NCBI GenBank assembly: GCA_034180005.1
Contig: JAXFPC010000035.1
Span: 1-23,037 of the forward strand
From: JAXFPC01 sp034180005
Lineage (GTDB): Bacteria > Bacillota > Negativicutes > Acidaminococcales > Acidaminococcaceae
Reading direction: 5' to 3'
DNA length: 23,037 bases
Shown: positions 7,342 through 14,960 of the stretch, in pieces
Layout of the letters: each line of letters begins with the position of its first letter
Position numbering within the stretch: the first letter of the stretch is position 1
Made by a program: the position numbers and the translations under genes
Notes under the pieces: model-generated
Databases searched by the model: none
What the model was told of the DNA's origin: nothing
The model's input: the letters and a program-made list of their open reading frames with translations, nothing else

Positions 7342-7383
7342 CATAAGAAGGACTTCATGTTGGAACGAGGAATATAGAGATTT

Positions 7384-8316
7384 ATGAAAAAAATTTCCAT
7401 TGTGGTTCCTGTGTTTAATGAGCAGGATAATATCAGAGAATTTCACAAAAGAATAGTTGATATCATGAAAGGCGGTACATACGATTATAATTTAATTTTT
7501 GTAGATGACGGTTCCTCTGACGGAACTGCGGCGATAATTTCTCAACTGTCCGCCGACGACAAGCATGTGGAAGCCTATTTACTATCCCGTAACTATGGAC
7601 ATCAAATGGCCATTACCTGCGGTCTTGATCATGCTGACGGAGATGCCGTCATAACCATGGACGGAGATTTACAGCATCCGCCGGAACTGCTGCCGGAGTT
7701 GCTTTCACTGTGGGAAAATGGCAGCGAGATTGTCCAGACAAGAAGAATTGCTACCGAAGATGCAGGCCTGTTTAAAAGCGTTACATCTAAACTTTATTAT
7801 AAGATTATAAATGTGCTTTCCAATGTGGAGATTACTCCGGGAGGCAGCGATTTTCGGTTAATGGACAAGCGCGCTGTAGAAGCGTTCAGGTTGTATCGAG
7901 AACGGGCTCGTTTTATACGTGGCTTGGTGAACACTCTTGGGTTTAAAGTAGCTATGGTAGATTTCGTAGCTCCGCCGCGTTTTGCCGGGAAATCAAAATT
8001 CAGTCTCAAAAAAATGTTGCACTTCGCTTTGGACGGTATCACGGCTTTTTCCAAGTTGCCGTTGCGTTGGGCTTTTTACATAGGATTATTTTTCGGATTT
8101 ATAAGCATTATGTTGCTGCTCCATGTTATGTATGTAAAATTTATTGCTGACGATGCTGTCGCCGGATGGGCGACGATGACGGTAAGCATTTTGTTTTTGG
8201 GAGGAATTCAGCTTATCGGAATAGGAATTTTGGGTGAGTACATAGGGAGAATTTTTGAGGAGATCAAACATCGACCGCTTTATATAGTTGCTCGACATAT
8301 TAAGAATGACGAATAG
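7384..8316 (+). CDS. GT2 family polyprenyl-phosphate glycosyltransferase with two C-terminal membrane helices
   Basis: A 310-residue enzyme of the DPM1/GtrB-like group, which transfers a sugar from a nucleotide donor to a polyprenyl phosphate on the inner face of the membrane. The GT-A domain shows VVPVFNEQDNI (7-17), VDDGSSDGT (40-48) and the metal-binding MDGDLQHPPE (92-101). Two hydrophobic helices follow at about 228-250 and 264-287, then a short basic tail. The gene appears to be monocistronic, with its own promoter and no flippase or other cell-surface genes next to it, so donor sugar and purpose (cell wall, LPS or glycan modification) cannot be told. The ribosome binding site is weak: GAGG is 13 bases and AGAGA three bases from the ATG. 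Confidence 0.9.
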   Translation: MKKISIVVPVFNEQDNIREFHKRIVDIMKGGTYDYNLIFVDDGSSDGTAAIISQLSADDKHVEAYLLSRNYGHQMAITCGLDHADGDAVITMDGDLQHPPELLPELLSLWENGSEIVQTRRIATEDAGLFKSVTSKLYYKIINVLSNVEITPGGSDFRLMDKRAVEAFRLYRERARFIRGLVNTLGFKVAMVDFVAPPRFAGKSKFSLKKMLHFALDGITAFSKLPLRWAFYIGLFFGFISIMLLLHVMYVKFIADDAVAGWATMTVSILFLGGIQLIGIGILGEYIGRIFEEIKHRPLYIVARHIKNDE

Positions 8317-8383
8317 TACGAATGAGTTGGAACTTCGCACAAAGAGCGCTGCGAAACTGTAATTATAAATGATTTTTTAGTGT

Positions 8384-8410
8384 AAAAATTGCTAAGTATA
8401 CAATTTTTAT
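8384..8410 (+). terminator. Weak AT-rich hairpin, possible terminator after the glycosyltransferase gene
   Basis: Stem AAAAATTG / CAATTTTT (8384-8391 with 8401-8408) with a 9-base loop. It is almost all A-T and lacks a clear following U-tract beyond its own arm. Confidence 0.35.
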
Positions 8411-8420
8411 AATTTGTTGT

Positions 8421-8449
8421 TTTACAGCAAGAGAAAAATATGATATAAT
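8421..8449 (+). promoter_or_regulatory. Probable promoter of the NlpC/P60 gene (extended -10)
   Basis: TTTACA (8421-8426) and TATAAT (8444-8449) with a 17-base spacer and a TGA extended -10 element at 8441-8443. It lies about 30 bases upstream of the start codon. Confidence 0.75.
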
Positions 8450-8479
8450 ACATCTCGTACTAAGTGTGAGAGGACGTGT

Positions 8480-9148
8480 TTGCCTTTGCTAAAGAGAAGA
8501 CTGCTGTTGCTTTGCTTTGTTATAGTAATGAGTTTCACTGGTATTGCCACTGCGTTCGCATCTTTTGAGCGCGGCGATGACGGTCAGGAAGTGATTGCCA
8601 TTCAGAAGCGTCTAGTTGAACTTAACTATACTATAAGTAATATAGATGGAGATTTTGGTCCGGAAACTGAGAAGGCCGTAAAAAAATTTCAGCTCGACAG
8701 AGGATTGGAAGTTGATGGAGTAGTCGGACCGGCGACATATAAGGCTTTGATGAACAAAGAGATGCCGCCAAACCGTAGCAATAATAAAGTAAGATCCGTC
8801 CTGCGGGCTGCCTACAGCGTTATGGGGACGCCTTATGTTTTCGGCGGAACGACGCCGTACGGTTTTGATTGCTCAGGTTTTACTCAATACTCTTTTGCAA
8901 GAGCGGGAATTTCTCTTCCGCGTATGGCTGATGAACAGTATTATTCCGGTAGAAAGATTTCTATAAACCAATTACGTCCGGGAGATTTGGTGTTTTTTAC
9001 CACTTATGAACCGGGAGCTTCCCACTGCGGTATATATATAGGCAACGGTAACTTTATCCATGCAGGTACGAGCACAGGCGTGACCGTAGCATCCGCCTTT
9101 ACAGGCTATTGGGGTGCAAGATATTACGGGGCATGCAGAGTCCTTTAA
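8480..9148 (+). CDS. Secreted peptidoglycan-binding NlpC/P60 endopeptidase
   Basis: A 222-residue exported cell-wall hydrolase, expected to cut peptide stems of peptidoglycan. Residues 1-27 are a signal peptide: basic KRR, a hydrophobic core, and a probable AFA cleavage site before Ser28. Residues about 31-91 form a PG_binding_1 domain (RGDDGQEVIAIQKRL and DGDFGPETEKAVKKFQ). The catalytic NlpC/P60 domain spans about 104-222, with the nucleophile Cys131 in FDCSGF, His182 in SHCG and His194 in FIHAG. The start is TTG, six bases after AGAGG. The gene is a single unit with its own promoter and terminator, as is common for cell-separation or remodelling enzymes. Confidence 0.93.
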   Translation: MPLLKRRLLLLCFVIVMSFTGIATAFASFERGDDGQEVIAIQKRLVELNYTISNIDGDFGPETEKAVKKFQLDRGLEVDGVVGPATYKALMNKEMPPNRSNNKVRSVLRAAYSVMGTPYVFGGTTPYGFDCSGFTQYSFARAGISLPRMADEQYYSGRKISINQLRPGDLVFFTTYEPGASHCGIYIGNGNFIHAGTSTGVTVASAFTGYWGARYYGACRVL

Positions 9149-9167
9149 ATCAATTCTGAATTTGTGA

Positions 9168-9205
9168 AAGCAGACAAGCTTCGGCTTGTCTGCTTCTTGA
9201 TTTTG
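9168..9205 (+). terminator. Intrinsic terminator after the NlpC/P60 gene
   Basis: A perfect 12-bp stem AAGCAGACAAGC / GCTTGTCTGCTT (9168-9179 with 9184-9195) closes a TTCG tetraloop. It is followed by a broken T-rich run (CTTGATTTT). It lies 20 bases after the stop codon. Confidence 0.85.
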
Positions 9206-9438
9206 TGAGAACTATTTTGCTACAGTTGTTATTTTAAATCATGAATATTTTCAGAGTAATGTCGATCAAGCTTTGAAGTATTTTTGTTTCGGTAAAGAGT
9301 GGATACAAAGACTTTTTGAGCGCTATTGCGTTGAAGCAAATTATAAAAAGCGGTACACTTTAGCTTTTCCTGCCGGTTTGTCAACTTTGTACGCCGTTTG
9401 TAAAATCTTGATTGAAAAGTCCCCACACCTGTTTTTGG
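9206..9438. other. Stretch with no confident gene, upstream of the cobalamin leader
   Basis: A frame stays open on the + strand from 9201 to 9482, with a possible TTG start at 9273 (69 residues, including the run KYFCFGKEWIQRLFERY). I recognise no family and see no good ribosome binding site. It would also run across the promoter and start of the riboswitch leader. It may be chance or a degraded remnant. A minus-strand frame here is equally unsupported. Confidence 0.4.
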
Positions 9439-9467
9439 TTGGCATTTATAATATTGTGTGCTATAAT
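9439..9467 (+). promoter_or_regulatory. Promoter of the cobalamin operon (extended -10)
   Basis: TTGGCA (9439-9444) and TATAAT (9462-9467) with a 17-base spacer, preceded by an extended -10 TGC (9459-9461). A second TATAAT (9447-9452) lies just upstream. Start of transcription would be near 9474, at the 5' edge of the riboswitch. Confidence 0.75.
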
Positions 9468-9473
9468 TTACAT

Positions 9474-9600
9474 GAAGTATGATATTTTCTGGTAAGAAGA
9501 AGTTATTCTACACGGTCCCGCCGCTGTGCAAGCATCAGCTTAAGTCAGCAACCAGCGTTTTTTTGATCTGTTCCACGAGTGATGGAAACAGCATTGTATC
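9474..9600 (+). promoter_or_regulatory. Cobalamin riboswitch (compact aptamer)
   Basis: The element sits in the leader of cbiD. It contains the diagnostic cobalamin-riboswitch core ACGGTCCCGCCGCTGTG (9512-9528) and a B12-box-like AAGTCAGCAACCAGC (9542-9556). A closing helix can form between CTGGT (9489-9493) and ACCAG (9551-9555), and a short hairpin AAGC-ATCA-GCTT (9530-9541) replaces the usual larger peripheral arm. A following hairpin CTGTTCC / GGAAACAG (9568-9574 with 9584-9591, bulged A) is in the place of P13. The aptamer is shorter than the common form and the B12 box has lost at least one base relative to consensus. Bound cobalamin is expected to turn the operon off. Confidence 0.8.
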
Positions 9601-9670
9601 TTTGCATTTTCACGTGAAGTAGCGAATTTGTTCCTTTCTTCGAAGTGTTATGTGAGTGTGAGAACTGTTC

Positions 9671-9705
9671 TAAGCTTTCGTCGGAATAGGCGGAAGCTTA
9701 TTTTT
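9671..9705 (+). terminator. Riboswitch-controlled terminator upstream of cbiD
   Basis: Stem TAAGCTTTCGT (9671-9681) pairs with GCGGAAGCTTA (9690-9700) through two G-U wobbles, followed by five Ts. It lies 50 bases before the cbiD start and after the aptamer, so premature termination is the likely mode of control. The antiterminator partner is not clear; AGCTTA at 9537-9542 could pair with TAAGCT at 9671-9676. Confidence 0.8.
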
Positions 9706-9754
9706 ATTATCGATATATAATTCTATTTAAAACAAAAAAATAAAGGAGAAGTTA

Positions 9755-10894
9755 ATGGAAGAATATCAGTTTTCCTACGGAAAGAGTCTGCGTTGCGGCT
9801 ACACAACCGGAAGCTGTGCCACCGCCGCCGCTAAAGCGGCAACAGTTATGTTGCTGAGCGGTGAACGCGTTGACGTAGTAAACATTGATACACCGAAGGG
9901 CATCAGACTTGCTTTGGAGCCGTTAAAAATAGAGCGTACGAATAATTATATCAGCTGCGCCATAGAAAAAGATTCCGGAGATGATCCGGATGATACGAAT
10001 CATATTCTTGTCTACGCCAAGGTTGAGAAACAACAGCATCCTGGTATAGAGATTAAAGGCGGAGTAGGTGTCGGTGTAGTAACCAAACCCGGACTTGCTT
10101 GCGCTGTAGGAGGGCCGGCCATAAATCCCACGCCGCGTCGCATGATTACGGAAGCTGTGGAAGAAGTTAAGGCGGCATACGGTTATGAAGGTGGCCTACT
10201 GGTGACAATTTCCATACCGGAGGGAGTGGAGATTGCAAAAAAAACATTTAATCCTCGGTTGGGAATCGTAGGCGGTCTTTCCGTTTTGGGAACCAGCGGT
10301 ATAGTTGAACCGATGAGCGAGAAAGCTCTCGTGGAAACTATGTATGTTGAAATGAACGGGCAAAAAGCTCGCGGCAATAAAAATTTGCTGGTGTTTTTTG
10401 GAAATTATGGAGAAGATTATTCTCGAGATGTTCTGAAACTTAACCTTGATAATGCGGTGACCTGCAGTAATTTTGTAGGTGAATTATTGGATTATGCCGT
10501 TTACTGCGGCTTTGAAACGCTCCTCTTAATTGGGCATTCAGGTAAATTGGTCAAGCTTGGGCAAGGCGTTATGAATACTCACTCGCGTTATGCTGACTGC
10601 CGCACGGAACTGTTTGCACTGGCAGCTTTGTTCAACGGGGCTTCACTTGCCGTCGGTGAAGAAATTTATAAATGCTTGACAACAGATGAGATTACCAAGG
10701 TGCTTATGCGAGAGGGAATTTTTTCAAAAGTGATGGAGCAGATCACTGAAAGGATTGATTTTTACATGCAGCATCGCGTGCATGGAAAAATAAAAACCGG
10801 CGCTGTTATGTTTTCCAACGTTTATGGAGTTTTGGGGAAAACTGCGGCGGCTGATGATATCATAAAATTACACCAGAATGGAGAGAAATTATGA
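9755..10894 (+). CDS. cbiD: Cobalt-precorrin-5B C1-methyltransferase CbiD
   Basis: CbiD methylates C1 of the corrin ring in the anaerobic (early cobalt insertion) pathway to give cobalt-precorrin-6A, using S-adenosylmethionine. The 379-residue product is full length and shows CGYTTGSCATAAAKAA (14-29), GGVGVGVVTKPGLACAVGGP (102-121), PTPRRM (126-131) and LSVLGTSGIVEPMS (175-188). ATG start with AAAGGAG six bases upstream. It is the first gene of the operon behind the riboswitch, and its stop overlaps the next start as ATGA (10891-10894), indicating translational coupling. CbiD has no relation to the other ring methylases, so its presence is a good marker of the oxygen-independent route. Confidence 0.97.
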   Translation: MEEYQFSYGKSLRCGYTTGSCATAAAKAATVMLLSGERVDVVNIDTPKGIRLALEPLKIERTNNYISCAIEKDSGDDPDDTNHILVYAKVEKQQHPGIEIKGGVGVGVVTKPGLACAVGGPAINPTPRRMITEAVEEVKAAYGYEGGLLVTISIPEGVEIAKKTFNPRLGIVGGLSVLGTSGIVEPMSEKALVETMYVEMNGQKARGNKNLLVFFGNYGEDYSRDVLKLNLDNAVTCSNFVGELLDYAVYCGFETLLLIGHSGKLVKLGQGVMNTHSRYADCRTELFALAALFNGASLAVGEEIYKCLTTDEITKVLMREGIFSKVMEQITERIDFYMQHRVHGKIKTGAVMFSNVYGVLGKTAAADDIIKLHQNGEKL

Positions 10895-11589
10895 GAGGCA
10901 AATTGTACAGTGTTGGCATCGGACCAGGAGATCCGGAATTGATGACTTTAAAGGCAGTGCGTCTGCTGAAGGAATGTGATGTTATAGCTATCCCCAAGGG
11001 CGATAATGATGTCCTTACAGCTAAAGGTATCGTTGAGCAGTTGGTTGATATTGAAAAAAAAGAGCAGCTGCTCATCTACATGCCCATGACAAAAGATATG
11101 GAACTCATGAACAGAGTGCATAGGCAAGATGCCGACCTCATAGAGAAAGAACTTGATGCCGGTCGCAATGTCGTGTTTATAACGTTAGGATGCCCGACGG
11201 TATATGCTACCTGCATCTACGTACACAAACTTGTGTTGGCAGACGGATATGACGCCGAGCTGGTAGCCGGAGTACCTTCTTTCTGCGCGGTAGCCGCCGC
11301 ACTGAATGTTTCTCTTTGTGAAAGAGCCGAACCGTTGATAGTTTTGCCGGGAAGCTACAAGGAGTCTGCAAAGATGCTGGACTTACCGGGAAATAAAATA
11401 CTGATGAAATCAGCCAGCGAGCTTGGAACCGTTTTGGGAGAACTTAAAAAACGCGGTTTGGAGAAAAATGTAGCAATGATTGAACGTTGCGGTTTGCCAG
11501 GCGAAAAAATTTACAAAGATATGAATGAAATTGATCCTAAAAGCAGTTATTTTTCTGTGTTATTAGTTAAAGAAAAGGAGATTTTCTGA
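10891..11589 (+). CDS. cbiL: Cobalt-factor II / precorrin-2 C20-methyltransferase CbiL
   Basis: CbiL adds the C20 methyl group to cobalt-factor II, an early step of ring building. The 232-residue product is a typical tetrapyrrole methylase: the N-terminal loop VGIGPGDPELMTLKAV (8-23), the P-K-G segment AIPKGDND (42-49) that marks the C20 enzymes, and the SAM-binding TLGCPTVYAT (97-106). In the usual family motif this last segment reads LGDP, so Cys in place of Asp is a small departure. The start overlaps the cbiD stop and the next gene begins two bases after the stop. Assignment to CbiL rather than other ring methylases rests on N-terminal similarity and operon completeness. Confidence 0.93.
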   Translation: MRGKLYSVGIGPGDPELMTLKAVRLLKECDVIAIPKGDNDVLTAKGIVEQLVDIEKKEQLLIYMPMTKDMELMNRVHRQDADLIEKELDAGRNVVFITLGCPTVYATCIYVHKLVLADGYDAELVAGVPSFCAVAAALNVSLCERAEPLIVLPGSYKESAKMLDLPGNKILMKSASELGTVLGELKKRGLEKNVAMIERCGLPGEKIYKDMNEIDPKSSYFSVLLVKEKEIF

Positions 11590-11591
11590 TT

Positions 11592-12380
11592 ATGATTTAT
11601 TTTATCGGAGCAGGACCCGGCGCAGTTGACCTTATTACGGTAAAAGGAAAAGAGCTTTTAGAGAATGCTGATTTGGTTATTTATGCCGGTTCGCTTGTCA
11701 ATAAAGATTTGCTGAATTATTGCAAACCTGAGTGCGTCATTATGAACAGCGCGGATATGACGCTGGAAGAAGTAATAGCCGCAATGGTGCCGGCAGCTCA
11801 GGCAGAAAAACTTGTTGTTCGTCTGCATACCGGAGATCCAAGTTTATACGGCGCGCATAGAGAGCAAATAGATTTGCTGCGCGGGTATAATCTGGAATTT
11901 GAAATTGTTCCGGGGGTAAGTTCTTTCAGTGCCGCCGCTGCATGTCTTGAAGCGGAATATACGCTTCCCAATGTAAGTCAGTCAGTTATTATTACCCGTA
12001 TGGAAGGGCGTACTCCTGTGCCAAATAAACAAAAAATTGCCGACTATGCGGCGCACAATGCCACTATGGTAATTTTCCTCAGTTCCGGAATGCTTGACAA
12101 ACTTCAGACGGAACTTATCAAAGGCGGCTACAAGGAAGATACTCCTGCGGCAATCGTTTACAAAGCATCCTGGCCGGATGAAAAGATTGTTTACTGCACG
12201 GTAGGTACCTTGGCTGAATCTGCAGCTAAGCATAATATTACTAAAACAGCTTTGATTACTGTAGGATATTTCTTAGGCAACGAGTATGACCGCAGTGAAC
12301 TTTACAATCCGAATTTCACTCACGGATTCCGCGTTGCCGATCCGGCTAAGCTGGGTTTAAAGCCCGGGCAGAAGAACTGA
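11592..12380 (+). CDS. cbiF: Cobalt-precorrin-4 C11-methyltransferase CbiF
   Basis: CbiF methylates C11 of cobalt-precorrin-4. The 262-residue product has the tetrapyrrole methylase fold with FIGAGPGAVDLITVKG (4-19), the CbiF/CobM-typical LVIYAGSLVN (33-42), HTGDPSLYGA (78-87) and the SAM-site region VPGVSSFSAAAA (107-118). The segment VIITRMEGRTPVPN (132-145) is also characteristic of C11 enzymes. ATG start, preceded by AAAGGAGATTT which overlaps the end of cbiL. Only two bases separate it from cbiG downstream, so it is certainly co-transcribed. Confidence 0.95.
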   Translation: MIYFIGAGPGAVDLITVKGKELLENADLVIYAGSLVNKDLLNYCKPECVIMNSADMTLEEVIAAMVPAAQAEKLVVRLHTGDPSLYGAHREQIDLLRGYNLEFEIVPGVSSFSAAAACLEAEYTLPNVSQSVIITRMEGRTPVPNKQKIADYAAHNATMVIFLSSGMLDKLQTELIKGGYKEDTPAAIVYKASWPDEKIVYCTVGTLAESAAKHNITKTALITVGYFLGNEYDRSELYNPNFTHGFRVADPAKLGLKPGQKN

Positions 12381-12382
12381 AA

Positions 12383-13450
12383 ATGTTGGCGGTAGTTTAT
12401 TCATTTTCAGCACGAGGAGCTGAGCTGAGTAAAAAAATATGTTCCGCTTTGTCCGATATCGGTTGTGAAGCTCATGGAGAAACAGTGTCTAAGTACTCTG
12501 AGTCCAGCGGTCTCAAGGCTATGCTACCTGACCATAACGAAGCATGTCGCAGAGATTTTTCGCGGTGTAGTCTGATCGTTTTTGTCGGCGCGGTAGGCAT
12601 AGCTGTAAGAACGATTGCGCCTTATATCAAGAATAAGCTTGTTGATCCTGCGGTTATTTCCGTTGACGAGAGAGCAAATTTTATAATACCTCTTTTAGCC
12701 GGACACATCGGCGGAGCCAACGAGTTTTCCCGTTATCTGGCAGCAGCTTTAGGTGCTGTGGCCTGCGTGACTACGGCCACGGATGTCAACGGACTTTTCG
12801 CTGTGGATGAATGGGCTGCACGCAATAATATGATTATCGACTCGCTGACCAGAGCCAAGGATTTTGCAGCCGCAATTGTGGGCGGTGAAAGCGTCGGCTT
12901 TTATCATGATGAAGAATTTAAATTGGTGAACTCTTTGCCGCAAGGAATCGTTGAAGATCAGAGCCTTGCAGTAGGTATGGCAATAACTTTGGATAGAAGT
13001 GTAACTCCTTTTGAGAAAACAGTTCGATTGCTGCCTAAGATAGTTCATCTCGGAATCGGCTGTCGCCGCGGCACGAAAATGGAAAAAATTGAGTCATTGG
13101 TACTCAGGTGTGTCGCAGATTTGAAGCTTGATTTGCGTACGATAGTCGGTGTCGCATCTGTCGATTTAAAAAAAGACGAAGAGGGTGTACTTGCTTTCGC
13201 CGAAAAATACAGATACCCTGTAAATTTTTATACGGCGGAGCAATTAAACAGTGTGTCGGGAGAGTTTACTCCTTCGGCATTTGTGAAGAGTATAACCGGA
13301 GTTAATAATGTGTGCGAGCGCAGCGCCGTATGCGACGCGCGAGGCGGAAAACTTATACTGCGTAAAACCAGCGCTGACGGTGTGACACTTGCAGTGGCTG
13401 TGGAAAATTTGGAGCTTGATCTTTTAAAATCTGGATTAAAAAAAGACTAG
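12383..13450 (+). CDS. cbiG: Cobalt-precorrin-5A hydrolase CbiG
   Basis: CbiG opens the delta-lactone of cobalt-precorrin-5A and releases the C20 carbon as acetaldehyde, the ring-contraction step unique to the anaerobic pathway. The 355-residue protein has the family's three parts: an N-terminal domain, a middle region with FVGAVGIAVRTIAPYI (67-82) and PLLAGHIGGANEFSRYLA (103-120), and a C-terminal CobE/GbiG domain beginning near LGIGCRRGTKMEKIE (228-242). It is not fused to cbiH, unlike in some other Firmicutes. ATG start, two bases after the cbiF stop. The stop codon TAG is part of the AGGAGAT ribosome binding site of cbiH. Confidence 0.95.
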   Translation: MLAVVYSFSARGAELSKKICSALSDIGCEAHGETVSKYSESSGLKAMLPDHNEACRRDFSRCSLIVFVGAVGIAVRTIAPYIKNKLVDPAVISVDERANFIIPLLAGHIGGANEFSRYLAAALGAVACVTTATDVNGLFAVDEWAARNNMIIDSLTRAKDFAAAIVGGESVGFYHDEEFKLVNSLPQGIVEDQSLAVGMAITLDRSVTPFEKTVRLLPKIVHLGIGCRRGTKMEKIESLVLRCVADLKLDLRTIVGVASVDLKKDEEGVLAFAEKYRYPVNFYTAEQLNSVSGEFTPSAFVKSITGVNNVCERSAVCDARGGKLILRKTSADGVTLAVAVENLELDLLKSGLKKD

Positions 13451-13461
13451 GAGATGAATGT

Positions 13462-14190
13462 ATGTCTAAAATTTTTGTTGTCGGGTTGGGTCCCGGCGGC
13501 GTTGAACAAATGACCAACAGAGCTTGCAAAGCTTTGGAAGCTTGTGATGTTATTGCCGGATACCATGTGTATGTAAATTTAATTAAGGATGATTTTGCAG
13601 GAAAAACATTTCTGTCCACAGGTATGCGCAAGGAAGTCGATCGCTGTCGTCTTGCTTTGGAAGAAGCTTTAAAAGGCAAGACAGTGGCAATGATTTCCAG
13701 CGGCGATGCGGGTGTTTACGGTATGGCCGGCATTATGTGCCAGGTTGCCGCCGAGCATCCTGAAGTGGAGATAGAGGTAATCCCAGGAATTACGGCTGCC
13801 TGCTCCGGCGCAGCTGTTTTAGGTGCTCCCTTGATCAGTGATTTTTGTTTGATTTCCTTAAGTGATTTGCTGACGCCGTGGGAAAAAATTGAAAAGAGAC
13901 TTGACTGTGCATCTCAAGCTGATTTTTGCATTTGTCTTTACAATCCTTCCAGTATGAAACGCCATGATTATCTGCAAAGAGCCGTGGATATTATTCTGCG
14001 CAATCAGCCGGGAAATATTCCTGCCGGCATCGTACGCAATATCGGACGTGAAGGCGAAGCTTATGAACTGACGACTTTGGCTGAACTGCGTGACAAGGAA
14101 GTGGATATGTTTTCTACAGTCATTATCGGCAATACTCAGACTGAAGTTATTAACGGGCGTATTGTAACTCCTCGAGGATATAAAATGTGA
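13462..14190 (+). CDS. cbiH: Cobalt-factor III / precorrin-3B C17-methyltransferase CbiH
   Basis: CbiH methylates C17 and drives ring contraction to cobalt-precorrin-4. The 242-residue product starts with the methylase loop VVGLGPGGVEQMT (5-17) and carries DVIAGYHVYVNLI (29-41), SSGDAGVYGMAG (79-90), IPGITAACSGAAVLGAPL (110-127) and the C17-enzyme motif CLYNPSSMKR (153-162). AGGAGAT lies seven bases before the ATG. It ends in ATGTGA, overlapping the start of cbiJ by one to four bases depending on which start cbiJ uses. No extra C-terminal ferredoxin-like domain is present. Confidence 0.95.
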   Translation: MSKIFVVGLGPGGVEQMTNRACKALEACDVIAGYHVYVNLIKDDFAGKTFLSTGMRKEVDRCRLALEEALKGKTVAMISSGDAGVYGMAGIMCQVAAEHPEVEIEVIPGITAACSGAAVLGAPLISDFCLISLSDLLTPWEKIEKRLDCASQADFCICLYNPSSMKRHDYLQRAVDIILRNQPGNIPAGIVRNIGREGEAYELTTLAELRDKEVDMFSTVIIGNTQTEVINGRIVTPRGYKM

Positions 14191-14960
14191 TGGAGCCTTC
14201 GGTTTGGATTATTGCCGGAACAAGTGAAGGCCGACGTTTGATAAGCGCTTTGAAGGATGCGCCTTTTAAAATATATGTTTCCGTTGCAACCGATTACGGT
14301 GCCTCACTGATTGAAAAGCAGGAGAATGTGACCGTACTTGCCGGCAGACTCGACTTGGCGCAGATGCAAAAACTGTTGCAGCAGTACAGACCTTTCTGTG
14401 TTGTTGATGCAACTCATCCTTATGCAACTGTAGTTACGGATACTGTCAAGTCGGCCTGCGCCGCGGAGAACGGCAACTACATCCGCTTGCTGCGTCCTGC
14501 TGCTTTGCAGGGCGAGTACACAATGGTAAAAGATTTTGATGAAGCGGTAGAACTGCTGAGTAATTTGGACGGCAATATTTTTTTGACGACGGGGAGTAAA
14601 AATCTGCGAGATTTTACAAAAGTCACTGACTATCGCGAGCGTACTGCGCTGCGTATACTTCCTATGAGAGAATCTTTGGAAACTGCGCTGCAACTGGACT
14701 ATAAACCTTCCAACATAGTTTGTATGCAGGGACCTTTCAGCGTTGACCTGAATGTAGCAATGTTGAAGAAGTTTAAGGCACGGTATATGGTTACGAAGGA
14801 TTCAGGAGAAGCCGGCGGTTTCAGCGACAAGGTTGAAGCTGCGGCAGCCGCCGGAACGAAGCTGATAGTGGTGGGACGCGCTAAGGAAGAATCCGGTGAA
14901 GGCTTTGCCGACGTTTTGAATTATCTTTTAGGTTTTTGTGAGGAGAACGCGGATGCTTAG
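14187..14960 (+). CDS. cbiJ: Cobalt-precorrin-6A reductase CbiJ
   Basis: CbiJ (CobK family) reduces the ring of cobalt-precorrin-6A with NAD(P)H. The 257-residue product shows the N-terminal nucleotide-binding WIIAGTSEGRRL (7-18), the central VVDATHPYATVVTD (72-85) and the C-terminal VTKDSGEAGGFSDKVEAA (197-214), all typical of the family. Two starts are possible: GTG at 14187, eight bases after an AGGA, or ATG at 14190, which overlaps the cbiH stop as TGATG; they differ by one residue. The 3' end overlaps cbiET by eight bases. Confidence 0.94.
   Translation: MMEPSVWIIAGTSEGRRLISALKDAPFKIYVSVATDYGASLIEKQENVTVLAGRLDLAQMQKLLQQYRPFCVVDATHPYATVVTDTVKSACAAENGNYIRLLRPAALQGEYTMVKDFDEAVELLSNLDGNIFLTTGSKNLRDFTKVTDYRERTALRILPMRESLETALQLDYKPSNIVCMQGPFSVDLNVAMLKKFKARYMVTKDSGEAGGFSDKVEAAAAAGTKLIVVGRAKEESGEGFADVLNYLLGFCEENADA

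Noticed and set aside
8334..8355. TTCGCA / TGCGAA inverted repeat after the glycosyltransferase gene as a terminator
   Set aside because: Only six base pairs with a 10-base loop and no adjoining T-run.
14938..14952. Upstream GTG start for cbiET adding MRRTR
   Set aside because: It would place the GAGGAG ribosome binding site inside the coding region and has none of its own; ATG 14953 also matches the family N-terminus.
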